A stretch of 25,000 nucleotides of DNA, taken from Chara braunii (lineage: Eukaryota > Streptophyta > Charophyceae > Charales > Characeae). The DNA lies in assembly GCA_003427395.1 (NCBI GenBank), contig BFEA01000448.1, positions 414,090-439,089 on the forward strand, in the 5' to 3' direction. Below are positions 16,819 to 24,555 of this stretch, one piece after another; position 1 is the stretch's first letter, and every line of letters starts with the position of its first letter. Below the pieces are notes generated by a model that saw only the letters and a program-made list of their open reading frames with translations, made no database searches and was not told the DNA's origin. The position numbers and the translations under genes were made by a program.

Positions 16819-18894
16819 GTGGCGGAGGGAACCCTCCGCATGAAGAGGATGAAAGGAAAATCGGAGGCGGTGATGGGCGGGGATGGAGGTGACGTCGGAG
16901 AACGTGCCTCGGGAAAGAGGTTGTCGAAGGAAGAGGGTGAGACGGCAAGTAAGAAAGCGAGGAGGTCCGGCGGTTTGACCATCCGCAAAGGACAAGCCAT
17001 GGGTGGAGGAGATTTGGCTAATCGAGGCGCTGAGGCCGCGAGAGAACCTTCGGGAAAATCGAAACGGAAAGTGGCAGCTGAAGAAGGCGATGGCCAGAAG
17101 AAACCTCGAATGCGGAAGACTGTCGAGGCGGCGAGCGGTGGCGAACGGCCTGTCGGTGAGGAGTGCGACGAAGCGGCAGCGTTCTGGCTCGAATACGAGC
17201 GGAACGATGGCGATGAAATCGTGGAGAAGGAGCTCCCCGTCCAGCTGCTCATCGACCCCAGGAAGGTCTGCGACATCCTGCCTTGGGAAAGATATTACAA
17301 CCACCGCAGTCTAAATCGCGAAACTGTGGACGACATCAAGGATGCGATGCTGAGTCAATTCCGCGAGAAAAAGTGGAAGATCTGGACGAAAAACCCTCTG
17401 GTTTTGGCACCCATCTACAAGCCGGTGACGCGTAGGCCGGAGAAAGCTGACAGGGCTTACAAAGATGTCTTCAAGCCAGAGGACAAGGACAAGTACTACT
17501 ATTACCCTGTTAACGGACAACACACCGTGGCTGCTGTGAAAGAGTTGGAGGGTGAGCCAATATTCGATTTGTGGAAGATGCACTCGTGGCCGGCGAGAGT
17601 AGTGTGGTTCTCCGACCGAGATTTCGCGGGGTATAGGCAGGTCAGTCTCAACGAGAACACGAGACACAAGATATCTAAGCAACGATCGCAGAAGGCCGCG
17701 TTCTTGGACATGCGGGAGACATGGGAGAATGAAGGAAGGCCGGTGGCTATTCAAGGGAACCCTTCCGGCAAGGAGGCCAAAAAACGAGCGTTCTTCAAAT
17801 TCCAAAAGCTGCTTTTGGGAAAGAGTCCGAACGAAGCTCACTGGACGTTGGCAAAAAAAAATTTGTTGCTCGCCGACAAGGAGTATGTCGCTGCCGTTGG
17901 CAATGCATTGAGGCAGTGGATGCCGCTCGTGACGGCCGGTGATGACGTTTTCCGCAAAGCCATGGAGTTCTACGCGAAATGGGCGGAGGGGAAGTTGTTG
18001 GGCGGTGACGGCAAGACGCCATTGTCGAGGTCGGGCAAATACATACCAGACAAATCTTCGGGTCTGCAAGCAATTCCGGAAATTGGCTTGAAAGGGGCGG
18101 CTGGTGAAACGAAGATGGGGTGGCCGGTCCGGGTCCCGCCGCCTCCGACCAAAAAGAAAATGCAAGCGGACGACAAGTTTTTCGTGGTTGTGAAGGAGCC
18201 AGACATGTTCTGTTGGCAGTGTCTCGCCGACATGACCGATGTCGAGAAATTGTCGATCCTCGACGACATTCTCGCACTAAGGGGAGTGTTCGTGCAATCC
18301 GCGGGCGGGCATCTGAAGTGTCAGCATAAACCTGGAATTAAAGACATGGTCGCGACGAGGAAAGTGGACCGTGTGATGCTCCGTATGTTCCACTACATCT
18401 TGTTCCTTGAAACGGAGGAGGACGAACGTGTTTGGCGCTACGGGAGCCATTTTTTCCGGACCAAGGGGCGGCTTCTGGAGGAGTTCGGGACGCAGGGCCT
18501 CACGAAACAGGTGTTGGTCGAAATGCGAAAGCATTTCGAGGGCACGGTGGAGTACGTGAACACTTGCAAATGTACTCTTCCACACGAGAAGGAGTCCCTC
18601 GACGACGCGAAGAGATTGTACGATGATGACAGGTTCCCGAAATCTTTCGAAAAGTTTGTCCGTTCCATCTTGCGACAGACGAAAGAAGAAGTTCGAGACA
18701 CGATAAGGGCCAGCGGGGATGTGAGGCACATCAAATGGCCCGACCTTAACCGGGTGACCAGCCTTATTCCTTTCGCTTTCCCGCCTTCCCAAGCTCACAG
18801 TCATGTCACTGCGATTCGTGAGGTTGTGCGACATTACGTGTGCAACCTGTGGGTCCTCGATTTGTGTGATCCCACACTCCTCACAGACTGGTGA
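16819..18894 (+). pseudogene. ParB/sulfiredoxin-like domain protein, first part of a large broken gene
   Basis: The open frame has 691 residues. The first ATG is at 16840. The reading frame continues upstream across an in-frame TGA at 16810-16812 into similar Lys/Glu-rich sequence, so the original start is probably further 5'. Residues 1-110 are basic and disordered (SKKARR, KSKRK). Residues about 139-300 resemble a ParB N-terminal/sulfiredoxin fold: LPVQLLIDP as first strand, YYNHRSLN, NPLVLAPI, then YYYPVNGQHTVAAVKEL (about 226-243) at the place of the ParB GxxRxxA loop, and WFSDRDFAGYRQVSLNENT. A Cys-containing middle (FCWQCLADM, about 464-472) follows. The end (VLDLCDPTLLTDW, 679-691) looks like the start of a methyltransferase catalytic strand. 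It stops at TGA 18892-18894, and the same frame stays open afterwards. ParB-family domains are mainly prokaryotic, and no helix-turn-helix is evident here. Confidence 0.62.
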
Positions 18895-19674
18895 GAAGAT
18901 GATTTCGCAAACTTGCAAGGCGTTCTCCAAACATGTTCGCCAACGCACTGGGCACTTGTGATCTTTTTCCCCTCTCGTTGGGAGCTTAGTTTCTTGAAAG
19001 GCATGGCCAGGCTTAGCGTCCATCACGTCAGGACAGGGAAGTGGGTACCCAATGCACAAAAGCAGGCCACTGTCCGGGAAGGCAATATGCCGGTTGAGGA
19101 GTGTGACCGCTTGTACGTGATATTTAATGGCGAGAAGCTGGAAGACAACACATTCGCAGTCTACCCGGCCAGTAGCCCGACAAAGGCTTCTCGTGCTCAT
19201 TGTCCAAGTCCGGCCAAACACACGGTGGTGGCCCGCTCGAAAGTTGTCTGTTCATCGGACCCATCAGGACAGGTTGTGGCGTGTTTTGACGTGCCGAAAG
19301 AGGAAAGGTTCTCTCGTAGCATATGGGAGGACGGCGGCGTGACAAGTGCTAGTGGAGCTGCTTACGGGGAGATGGAGCGGAACCCGTCCCGTCTACTTGG
19401 TCTACTCGAAAACTTTTGCAAAGTTGGGCAAACTTTTTTTTTCTTTGGGAAGGCGCATGCGTCTGTCGTGTGGGAACTCCTGCGCACCGGTCGGAACGTC
19501 GTCGCGTTGGAGAAGGAGGCGAAAATTATCGATTACCTTCACGAGTTCGTGAAGACACGCGTTGCAGACACTCACAATGCTTGCGAGTTTGTCCAGACCA
19601 CCGGCGAACGAAACTGGGATCCCAAACGTGACATGTATTGGAAATTGCCGGGGAACAAAAGAACAGAGGTTTGA
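18895..19674 (+). pseudogene. degenerate N6/N4 DNA-methyltransferase-like domain (continuation of the same frame)
   Basis: This lies in the same frame as the ParB-like part, separated only by the TGA at 18892-18894. Directly after the stop, SPTHWALVIFFPSRWELSFL fits the strand-helix following the catalytic motif of N6/N4-type DNA methyltransferases. Near residues 157-213 of the open frame (M at 18913) the layout NPSRLLGLLENFCKVGQ, then FFFFGKAHAS, WELLRTGRNVVALEKE matches the usual C-terminal half: K-P-x-x-L-L, then the AdoMet motif D-x-F-x-G-x-G, then a conserved acidic end of the next strand. The AdoMet glycine loop is replaced by FFFFGKAHAS and the catalytic D/N-P-P-Y/W is not intact (LCDPT). 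If it folds, it may bind DNA or nucleotide without methylating. The fold assignment is inference from pattern. Confidence 0.5.
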
Positions 19675-20150
19675 GACTTCCTTTTCCAACCCGGACCGCC
19701 TGGTCCGACCGACCTCAAATACAGTCGACGGAGAAACCTGGTGTTCAGTGTGCTCAATGAGTACCACGATGCACCCAGGGAGTCTGTCTCGCATTTCCTG
19801 AGAAGGATGGAGCAGGTTTACTTCACGCTGGCCGAACCGCTCACCCTCGAAAACTACAAGTCACAGTTTGACGAGGAGGACCCTTTCAACGCTGAAGACA
19901 TGGAGGAGCTGAGCGACTCCGAAACCTTCAATTTCGAGTCCATGCCACTTCCTCGGGTGGTTGGACAGGTTGGTGATGAAGAGGAAGGTGGCCCTCGGAG
20001 ATATAGCACGTCCCCTGCCGGTTTGAAGCGTGTGTTTCGGGGCGAACCAGTCGACGACCAATCGTCTGATGACGGGGACGAAGAGAGAGACTATGATCGC
20101 GAACCTTGTGACAGGCTCCCTGAGGACCACGACACCTGGCAAAATACTTC
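19675..20150 (+). pseudogene. linker region of the same gene after a second in-frame TGA
   Basis: After TGA 19672-19674 the frame remains open to 20319. It reads DFLFQPGPPGP, then VLNEYHDAPRESVSHFLRRM and an acidic stretch (FDEEDPFNAEDMEELSDSE). Sense-like sequence switches to the next frame near 20140-20160, so one frameshift (or an unrecognised intron) separates it from the last part. No known domain. Confidence 0.5.
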
Positions 20151-22225
20151 TTCGGCAAGCATCACCGCGGTTCACGGCGGAGGATGTCTGGGGACACAAC
20201 GTCGTCTGGCACCCGAGGATATTCCAACCTGCTGTGAAGAATGGAATGTGGGTCATGGCAATGAAGGAGGCCGATGGCAAGTGGAGTGGACTGAAGAGAC
20301 TGGGAGCGGGTGCATGTAAGAGAACGGTGAGACATGCTCTGGTGGAGCATTTGAGTCTTATGAACCCCGAGAGGAACGATCCTGACGTCGCTGCGTATAT
20401 AGAACAAAAGCTAAATGAGTTGTACGCCAACAACATGTTGGAGTTTCGAGCGCCTTTCTACACACTCGAAACGGCACCGTCTCGTGGCATTGACTGGCGC
20501 ATGCCGCAACCTCCGTCGGGCGGTCAGCATCCGGGAGGGGGTGGAGGAGGAGACGAAGGAGACGGCAGAGGTGGCGGAGGAAACGGCTCACAATTTGCCG
20601 GAAAGGGGACGGGCGAGACATCGTCGGTAGAGAAGGTGTCCGGCGGAAAGGGGTCAGGCGGAAAGGACTCGGGCGGAAAGGGGTCGGGCGGGAAGGGGTC
20701 GGGCGGGAAGCATAGAACGTCCGGGAGTCCCCAGTATATGGAAACTGACCCCCACTGCGTAGGGAGTCGAGATTCTGACATGCGATACGAGGCCACCCTG
20801 AGGTCTGATCAAGTGCGAGTAGATTCGCACTTGTCTGCGAGGACTTTGCTTCCTGTTGCCGAGGAGAGTCCATCCTGCTGTGCCCAGCAGAGGTCTCCTG
20901 TGCTCAACACCTTGCTCCTAAAAGAGGGTGCGTCTTCGTTTTGCCTGGAGGGCGGGATACCTGCATTGCGAAGGAGCGAAGGTGCGACCTTCAGTTCCCT
21001 CGGCTCGGGCGACTGCCACAAACTCCGAATACATTCGGATTTGCTGACGTCGCCCTCCGCCATAAGTGCTCCTCACGCAACAGTTCCGCGGGGCCAAGAA
21101 AATGTGACTTCCTGCCTCCCGCATCTTCAGTTGGACACAGGGTTACCCTGCTCGCCTCCATTCTCATGTGTTCAGACTCGAGACTGGCGGTCTCGCGACG
21201 TGCTAGAGGGGCCCGCTCCAGGAGTGTTGGAGACCGGGGTTGGCGAGTACGAACGTCATACTCCTGGGGAAGACGAGCGCTCTCCGAGAACGCATGTTGT
21301 ACATCAGGAAGAGGAGACTCAACGCTGGCAGTCTCGCAAAGTGTTGGTGACCGGGGATAGCGAGTGTGAACGTCATGCTTCGGAGGGTGCGTCCGTGGAC
21401 ACTGACAGAGAGAGTGCAGGACGTCCGGGGGAAACGCATGCTCTACAGCGGGGAGAGGAGTCACGAAGGATGCCGGCTCGGGAAGACGTGAAGGGGCTCC
21501 ACTCACGAGCGCTGGTGATCGGGACGTCCGAAGAGGTTCTGCACAGTCGGTCGGTTGTGGCCACGACGCGAGAGGGTGTCGTTAAGGGAGGTCAGTGGAC
21601 GTTCGTGCAAGCTCCCGTTCTTGGCGACGATGAAGACGTAAAAGAACCCGCAGTGGAAGCTCGGGTTCATGGCGATGAGAAAGGCGGAGAACCCGTGGTG
21701 GAAGGCGGTGAGGTGACTATCGGCATCCAGACGGATCCACAGCGGAAAGATGGTGATTCTTCGCCCACCCGTTGCGGTGAAGAACAGGGTGGTCGAGCGT
21801 CTGTCCTAAGCACCGCTCGGGGAATGGCGCTTCATGAAGCCATAGAGTTGGGTGACGACTCGGCTGCCACCGAGCTGGTTAGTGACTCAGGCGTGGCCGA
21901 GATGCAGAACGTCGAATCCTCTGTGGAAGGCAGTGAGGTGACCGTCAGCATCAAGATGGATCCAGAGCGGAAAGATCATGATTCTCCGTCCACCCGTTGC
22001 GGTGCAGAACAGGGTGATCAAGCATCTGTCCTCAGTACCGCTCGGGAAATGGTGCTTCATGAAGCCATCGACTTGCCAAGCGACTTTGCTGCCACCGAGC
22101 TGGTTAGCGACACAGTTGTGGCCGAGGTGCAGAACCTCGAATCGTCCGTGGACGTTGGCGCAGTGGCGCGACAGGAGGGCGAGTTCCCTCAAAGGGCTCC
22201 CGAGCACAGTAAAATTTGTGAATAG
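20030..22225 (+). CDS. C-terminal part of the large gene: conserved block plus low-complexity and tandem-repeat tail
   Basis: The sense-like part starts near 20150 (RFTAEDVWGHNVVWHPRIF, AVKNGMWVMAMKEADGKWSG). It continues through a helical block (KRTVRHALVEHLSLM, AAYIEQKLNELYANNM) to about 20480. A Gly-rich stretch (20520-20600) and a (GGKGS)n run (20640-20715) follow. The tail to 22225 is hydrophilic. It includes a 75-residue unit repeated with a 225-bp offset (starting 21711 and 21936; shared ASVLSTAR.M.LHEAI and AATELVSD), preceded by looser repeats around 21190-21500. Two members of the dispersed palindrome lie in frame (20811-20832, 21021-21042). Such tails are usually disordered. This frame of more than 2 kb has no stop, in contrast to the upstream part, and it may simply be resistant because of composition. 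Confidence 0.5.
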   Translation: MCFGANQSTTNRLMTGTKRETMIANLVTGSLRTTTPGKILLRQASPRFTAEDVWGHNVVWHPRIFQPAVKNGMWVMAMKEADGKWSGLKRLGAGACKRTVRHALVEHLSLMNPERNDPDVAAYIEQKLNELYANNMLEFRAPFYTLETAPSRGIDWRMPQPPSGGQHPGGGGGGDEGDGRGGGGNGSQFAGKGTGETSSVEKVSGGKGSGGKDSGGKGSGGKGSGGKHRTSGSPQYMETDPHCVGSRDSDMRYEATLRSDQVRVDSHLSARTLLPVAEESPSCCAQQRSPVLNTLLLKEGASSFCLEGGIPALRRSEGATFSSLGSGDCHKLRIHSDLLTSPSAISAPHATVPRGQENVTSCLPHLQLDTGLPCSPPFSCVQTRDWRSRDVLEGPAPGVLETGVGEYERHTPGEDERSPRTHVVHQEEETQRWQSRKVLVTGDSECERHASEGASVDTDRESAGRPGETHALQRGEESRRMPAREDVKGLHSRALVIGTSEEVLHSRSVVATTREGVVKGGQWTFVQAPVLGDDEDVKEPAVEARVHGDEKGGEPVVEGGEVTIGIQTDPQRKDGDSSPTRCGEEQGGRASVLSTARGMALHEAIELGDDSAATELVSDSGVAEMQNVESSVEGSEVTVSIKMDPERKDHDSPSTRCGAEQGDQASVLSTAREMVLHEAIDLPSDFAATELVSDTVVAEVQNLESSVDVGAVARQEGEFPQRAPEHSKICE
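20640..20715 (+). repeat. (GGCGGAAAGGGGTCG)n coding minisatellite
   Basis: Five to six copies of a 15-bp unit encode Gly-Gly-Lys-Gly/Asp-Ser. All changes keep the frame. Confidence 0.9.
20811..20832. repeat. palindrome-family member inside an open reading frame (nearly perfect)
   Basis: AAGTGCGAGT-AG-ATTCGCACTT is one of the two best copies in the window. In the reading frame it encodes Gln-Val-Arg-Val-Asp-Ser-His-Leu. Confidence 0.92.
21021..21042. repeat. palindrome-family member inside an open reading frame (CCGAAT variant)
   Basis: AACTCCGAAT-AC-ATTCGGATTT has G-to-C and C-to-G changes in the two arms that keep the base pairing (CCGAAT with ATTCGG), a compensatory pattern. Confidence 0.75.
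21711..22160 (+). repeat. 225-bp tandem coding repeat (2 units)
   Basis: GAGGTGAC...ATC starts unit 1 at about 21708 and unit 2 at about 21933. The units agree over most of their length and encode 75-residue repeats. Confidence 0.88.
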
Positions 22226-22351
22226 GAACACTCGCATATCTGTCACTACCCAGCTCTGTGTTCGTCCAAATTGATGTCATGGGCTAATGTACCTTTTACC
22301 ACTTGTTAAAAAAAAGTTTGTGGGTTGTGGGTTGTTTTCTATGTTCTATAG
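22226..22351 (+). other. spacer with half-palindrome and likely 3' splice site
   Basis: A half-site of the palindrome (AACACTCGCATAT, 22227-22239) directly follows the stop of the large gene. The sequence ends with a T-rich tract and TTCTATAG at 22344-22351, a good 3' splice acceptor for the protease gene. Confidence 0.45.
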
Positions 22352-23514
22352 GTGTGAGGTTGTCAATGTCACTGCCCATTAAGCCTGTAAAAGTCGTGAG
22401 CGAGAAATGTCTTTCAGGGAGGTCATTGGCCGCTTTACCGAAGAAGTCGTCAAGTGAAGGGTTGTTTAAAAGGGTCCAGATGCCTTGCCTTTTCCAGAGA
22501 GATGTCAGGGTTCTGAAGGCTTGTGGAATAGATAAGGAGGAAGGTTTGCGGAAACATTTGGCTGCGTCTATTGAAAGCGTTACTGCTTTGTCCGATGGGT
22601 CTGATGACGATGCCAAATGGGGTGTCTTGAAAAACCCGTGTCCTAAGTACATCGCCAAGGACACATTCAACAGTCGGGGATACAAGTTTTCTGGGAAAAG
22701 GGCAGACGGTTCTTAGCCATTTCGCCCCCGTGATTTTGATCACCCCTCACACTTGTTCGTGGGTGTTTGTGCAGTTGGGGCTACATCATGTTTTCGCGTT
22801 TCGTTGCCTACTGAGGAGCTTAGCGCTACGGACTTGAGAATGTTGCGGAATGTCTGTGGAGATTTCAGCAACGGCCACGAGGTGGTATCCTCGGTTCGCA
22901 AAGGGGTCAGTTCAATTCCGTTGAGCAGAAAAAGTTTTCAAACTCTTGTTCAAGGGGAATGGCTTTCCGACGAGGTAGTGGAGTGCTACTTGGCCTTGCT
23001 TGCCAACGCTGTGTTGCCTGGGTGTCCCTCTCTTTACATTTTCAGTCCCTTTTTCTATACCAAGCTCGTCTGTGGCGGCTATCGACATGATAGGGTTGCG
23101 AGATGGACAAAAGATGTGGATATTTTCTCGTACGAGATGGTCTTGATTCGTGTCCATAAACATGGAGTGCATTGGACCTTATTGTGTCTCCGAGAACAAC
23201 ACCTGGAGTACTACGACTCCCTTGTACAAGACGATGGCGGTTTTTCTTTCGATGTGATTGCGAACTTCACGCAATACCTCCGTGACGAAGCAATTTGTCA
23301 TTATGGTCAAAAAACGAAAGTGGATCTCCAGGAGCCCAAGATGGTTGTTCGTGGCGTCCCTCAACAATCGGACGGGTCGAGCTGCGGTGTTTTCATGCTC
23401 ACCTTCGTTTCATTTCTTGCACGCGGCTGTCCGCCACCATTTCCAATAGACCAAAGCAACATTCCAAACATCCGGCTGAGGATTGTGGTGGACATACTCC
23501 AAGGCGCTGAATGA
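22352..23514 (+). pseudogene. Ulp1/C48-type SUMO protease (in-frame TAG)
   Basis: The frame opens after a splice acceptor at 22351, with its first ATG at 22366. One TAG at 22714-22716 interrupts it and the same frame continues to 23514. The C-terminal 253 residues carry the complete cysteine-protease layout: EWLSDEVVECYLALL substrate strand-helix (about 69-83), SLYIFSPFFYTKL (about 93-105), VHKHGVHWTLL with catalytic His (about 140), EYYDS with catalytic Asp (about 155), and VPQQSDGSSCGVFML with oxyanion Gln (about 204-205) and nucleophile Cys (about 211). All catalytic residues are present. Ulp1 family members cleave SUMO-like tags. Transposon-borne versions are common in plants, with an unclear role in transposition or host evasion. 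The N-terminal 120 residues (KPVKVVSEKCLSGRSLAALP) are not recognised. If the TAG is real, a shorter protein from an internal ATG would still contain all catalytic residues. Confidence 0.88.
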
Positions 23515-23566
23515 TACCACAGTTTTTAAAATACGCGTAGTTTTTTTTTCGAAATGCCATAAGCAG

Positions 23567-23588
23567 AAGTATGAATTTATTCCCACTT
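23567..23588. repeat. palindrome-family member downstream of the protease
   Basis: AAGTATGAAT-TT-ATTCCCACTT has both arms partly decayed but the same length and centre. Confidence 0.65.
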
Positions 23589-23644
23589 GATCTACCAATC
23601 CGCCGGTTCGAGCTGTGGTGTTGTTTTGATGAGGTACCGGATTG

Positions 23645-24020
23645 CAGTGGACGTTTTGGTCAAGTAAATGCTTAGGTGTCGATGTGAATATCCGAGCCTC
23701 GTGCTGTAGCAATTTTTTAAGGGTTCTTCATTTCGAGGAACCTGTCATCTTTACTCGTACGCCTTTCGGCAGCGCCGTGCTGCCTTTGTTTGTTTTCGGG
23801 TTGTTCTCATTGCTTGCCGCGCAACATCAACTAGAGGGTTGCAGCGGACGCTTACGTGAAGTACAATCTTAGATGCCGATGTAAATATCACAGCCACGTG
23901 GTGCAGTATCTTTTAAGTAGACGCTTAAATATGGGATGTAAATATCACGGCTTTCAGACCGCGACAGCACCGTGCTGTGTTTGCCACGCCGTGCTGCGTT
24001 TGTTCGTTTCGAGGTTGTGC
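23645..24020. repeat. 197-bp tandem duplication
   Basis: TTAGGTGTCGATGTGAATATC at 23672 and TTAGATGCCGATGTAAATATC at 23869 head two diverged copies. Both run on to an AGC.CCGTGCTG.GTTTG-type segment. Confidence 0.75.
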
Positions 24021-24465
24021 TGCTCTGTTACTCATGGGACGTCTTCCTCCTCTTGTAAACATTTTGCACTCATGCTCTTACTGAAATATATCGACGATTT
24101 ATTCTTGGTCGCGAAATTGTTTCGTGCTTATCTCTTTCGTTCGCGAGACTTTGTGGTGTGAAAGTCCCTTTCCCCCGCCCCACCCCGACCACCGAGCTTT
24201 CATATGTTTTGGCTCGCCCTTGTTCTAGGTGTGCCGCCCCGTTTTACGGTTCACCCCCTCTGCTTGTCTCCATTGAATGTTGTCTGTTGGTTCCTTATGA
24301 CAGTTGCGAACTTGTTCTCCATTCGGAAACCAATTGTCGCCAGAATGTATGTGTGCTTGAAATTGTTTTACGGATTCAGCGGTGCACTAAATGATTACCA
24401 ATTTTGTTGTCCCCGGAATACATCTCGTGCTCTCCACGGAATGCTGGNTGTTGTTTCCGTATGAG

Positions 24466-24552
24466 AAATGCGAACATATTCGCACTTTGGATGTCGTACA
24501 TTTGTGATTGAACTGTTGGTTCCATATGAGAAATGCGAACATATTCGCACTT
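24466..24552. repeat. two identical palindrome-family members bordering the right TIR
   Basis: AAATGCGAAC-AT-ATTCGCACTT occurs at 24466-24487 and again at 24531-24552, each followed by TTGG. The 65-bp unit between them is a tandem duplication (TTCCATATGAGAAATGCGAAC). The second lies at the inner border of the right TIR. Confidence 0.9.
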
Positions 24553-24555
24553 TGG

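Larger units (their letters stand above)
23515..24555. other. noncoding 3' flank of the protease gene with repeats
   Basis: I see no supportable gene. It contains a palindrome at 23567-23588 about 50 bp after the protease stop, a degenerate one at 24302-24323, and two near-perfect ones at 24466-24487 and 24531-24552 just inside the right TIR. A single N is at 24448, next to a duplicated GTTGTTTCCGTATGAGAAATG-like segment. Confidence 0.6.

Noticed and set aside
16580-17304. Minus-strand frames overlapping the ParB-like gene
   Set aside because: They are shadow frames of GC-rich coding sequence, rich in Ser, Pro and Phe with no recognisable pattern.
16819-19674. Bacterial or phage contamination suggested by ParB and methyltransferase resemblance
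   Set aside because: The gene lies between the two arms of one TIR element and beside genes with eukaryotic features, with no bacterial gene organisation nearby.
1775-22716. Alternative genetic code with TGA, TAG or TAA recoded
   Set aside because: All three stops occur in frame, at positions where paralogues have different residues (Trp, Arg, His), which fits decay better than reassignment.
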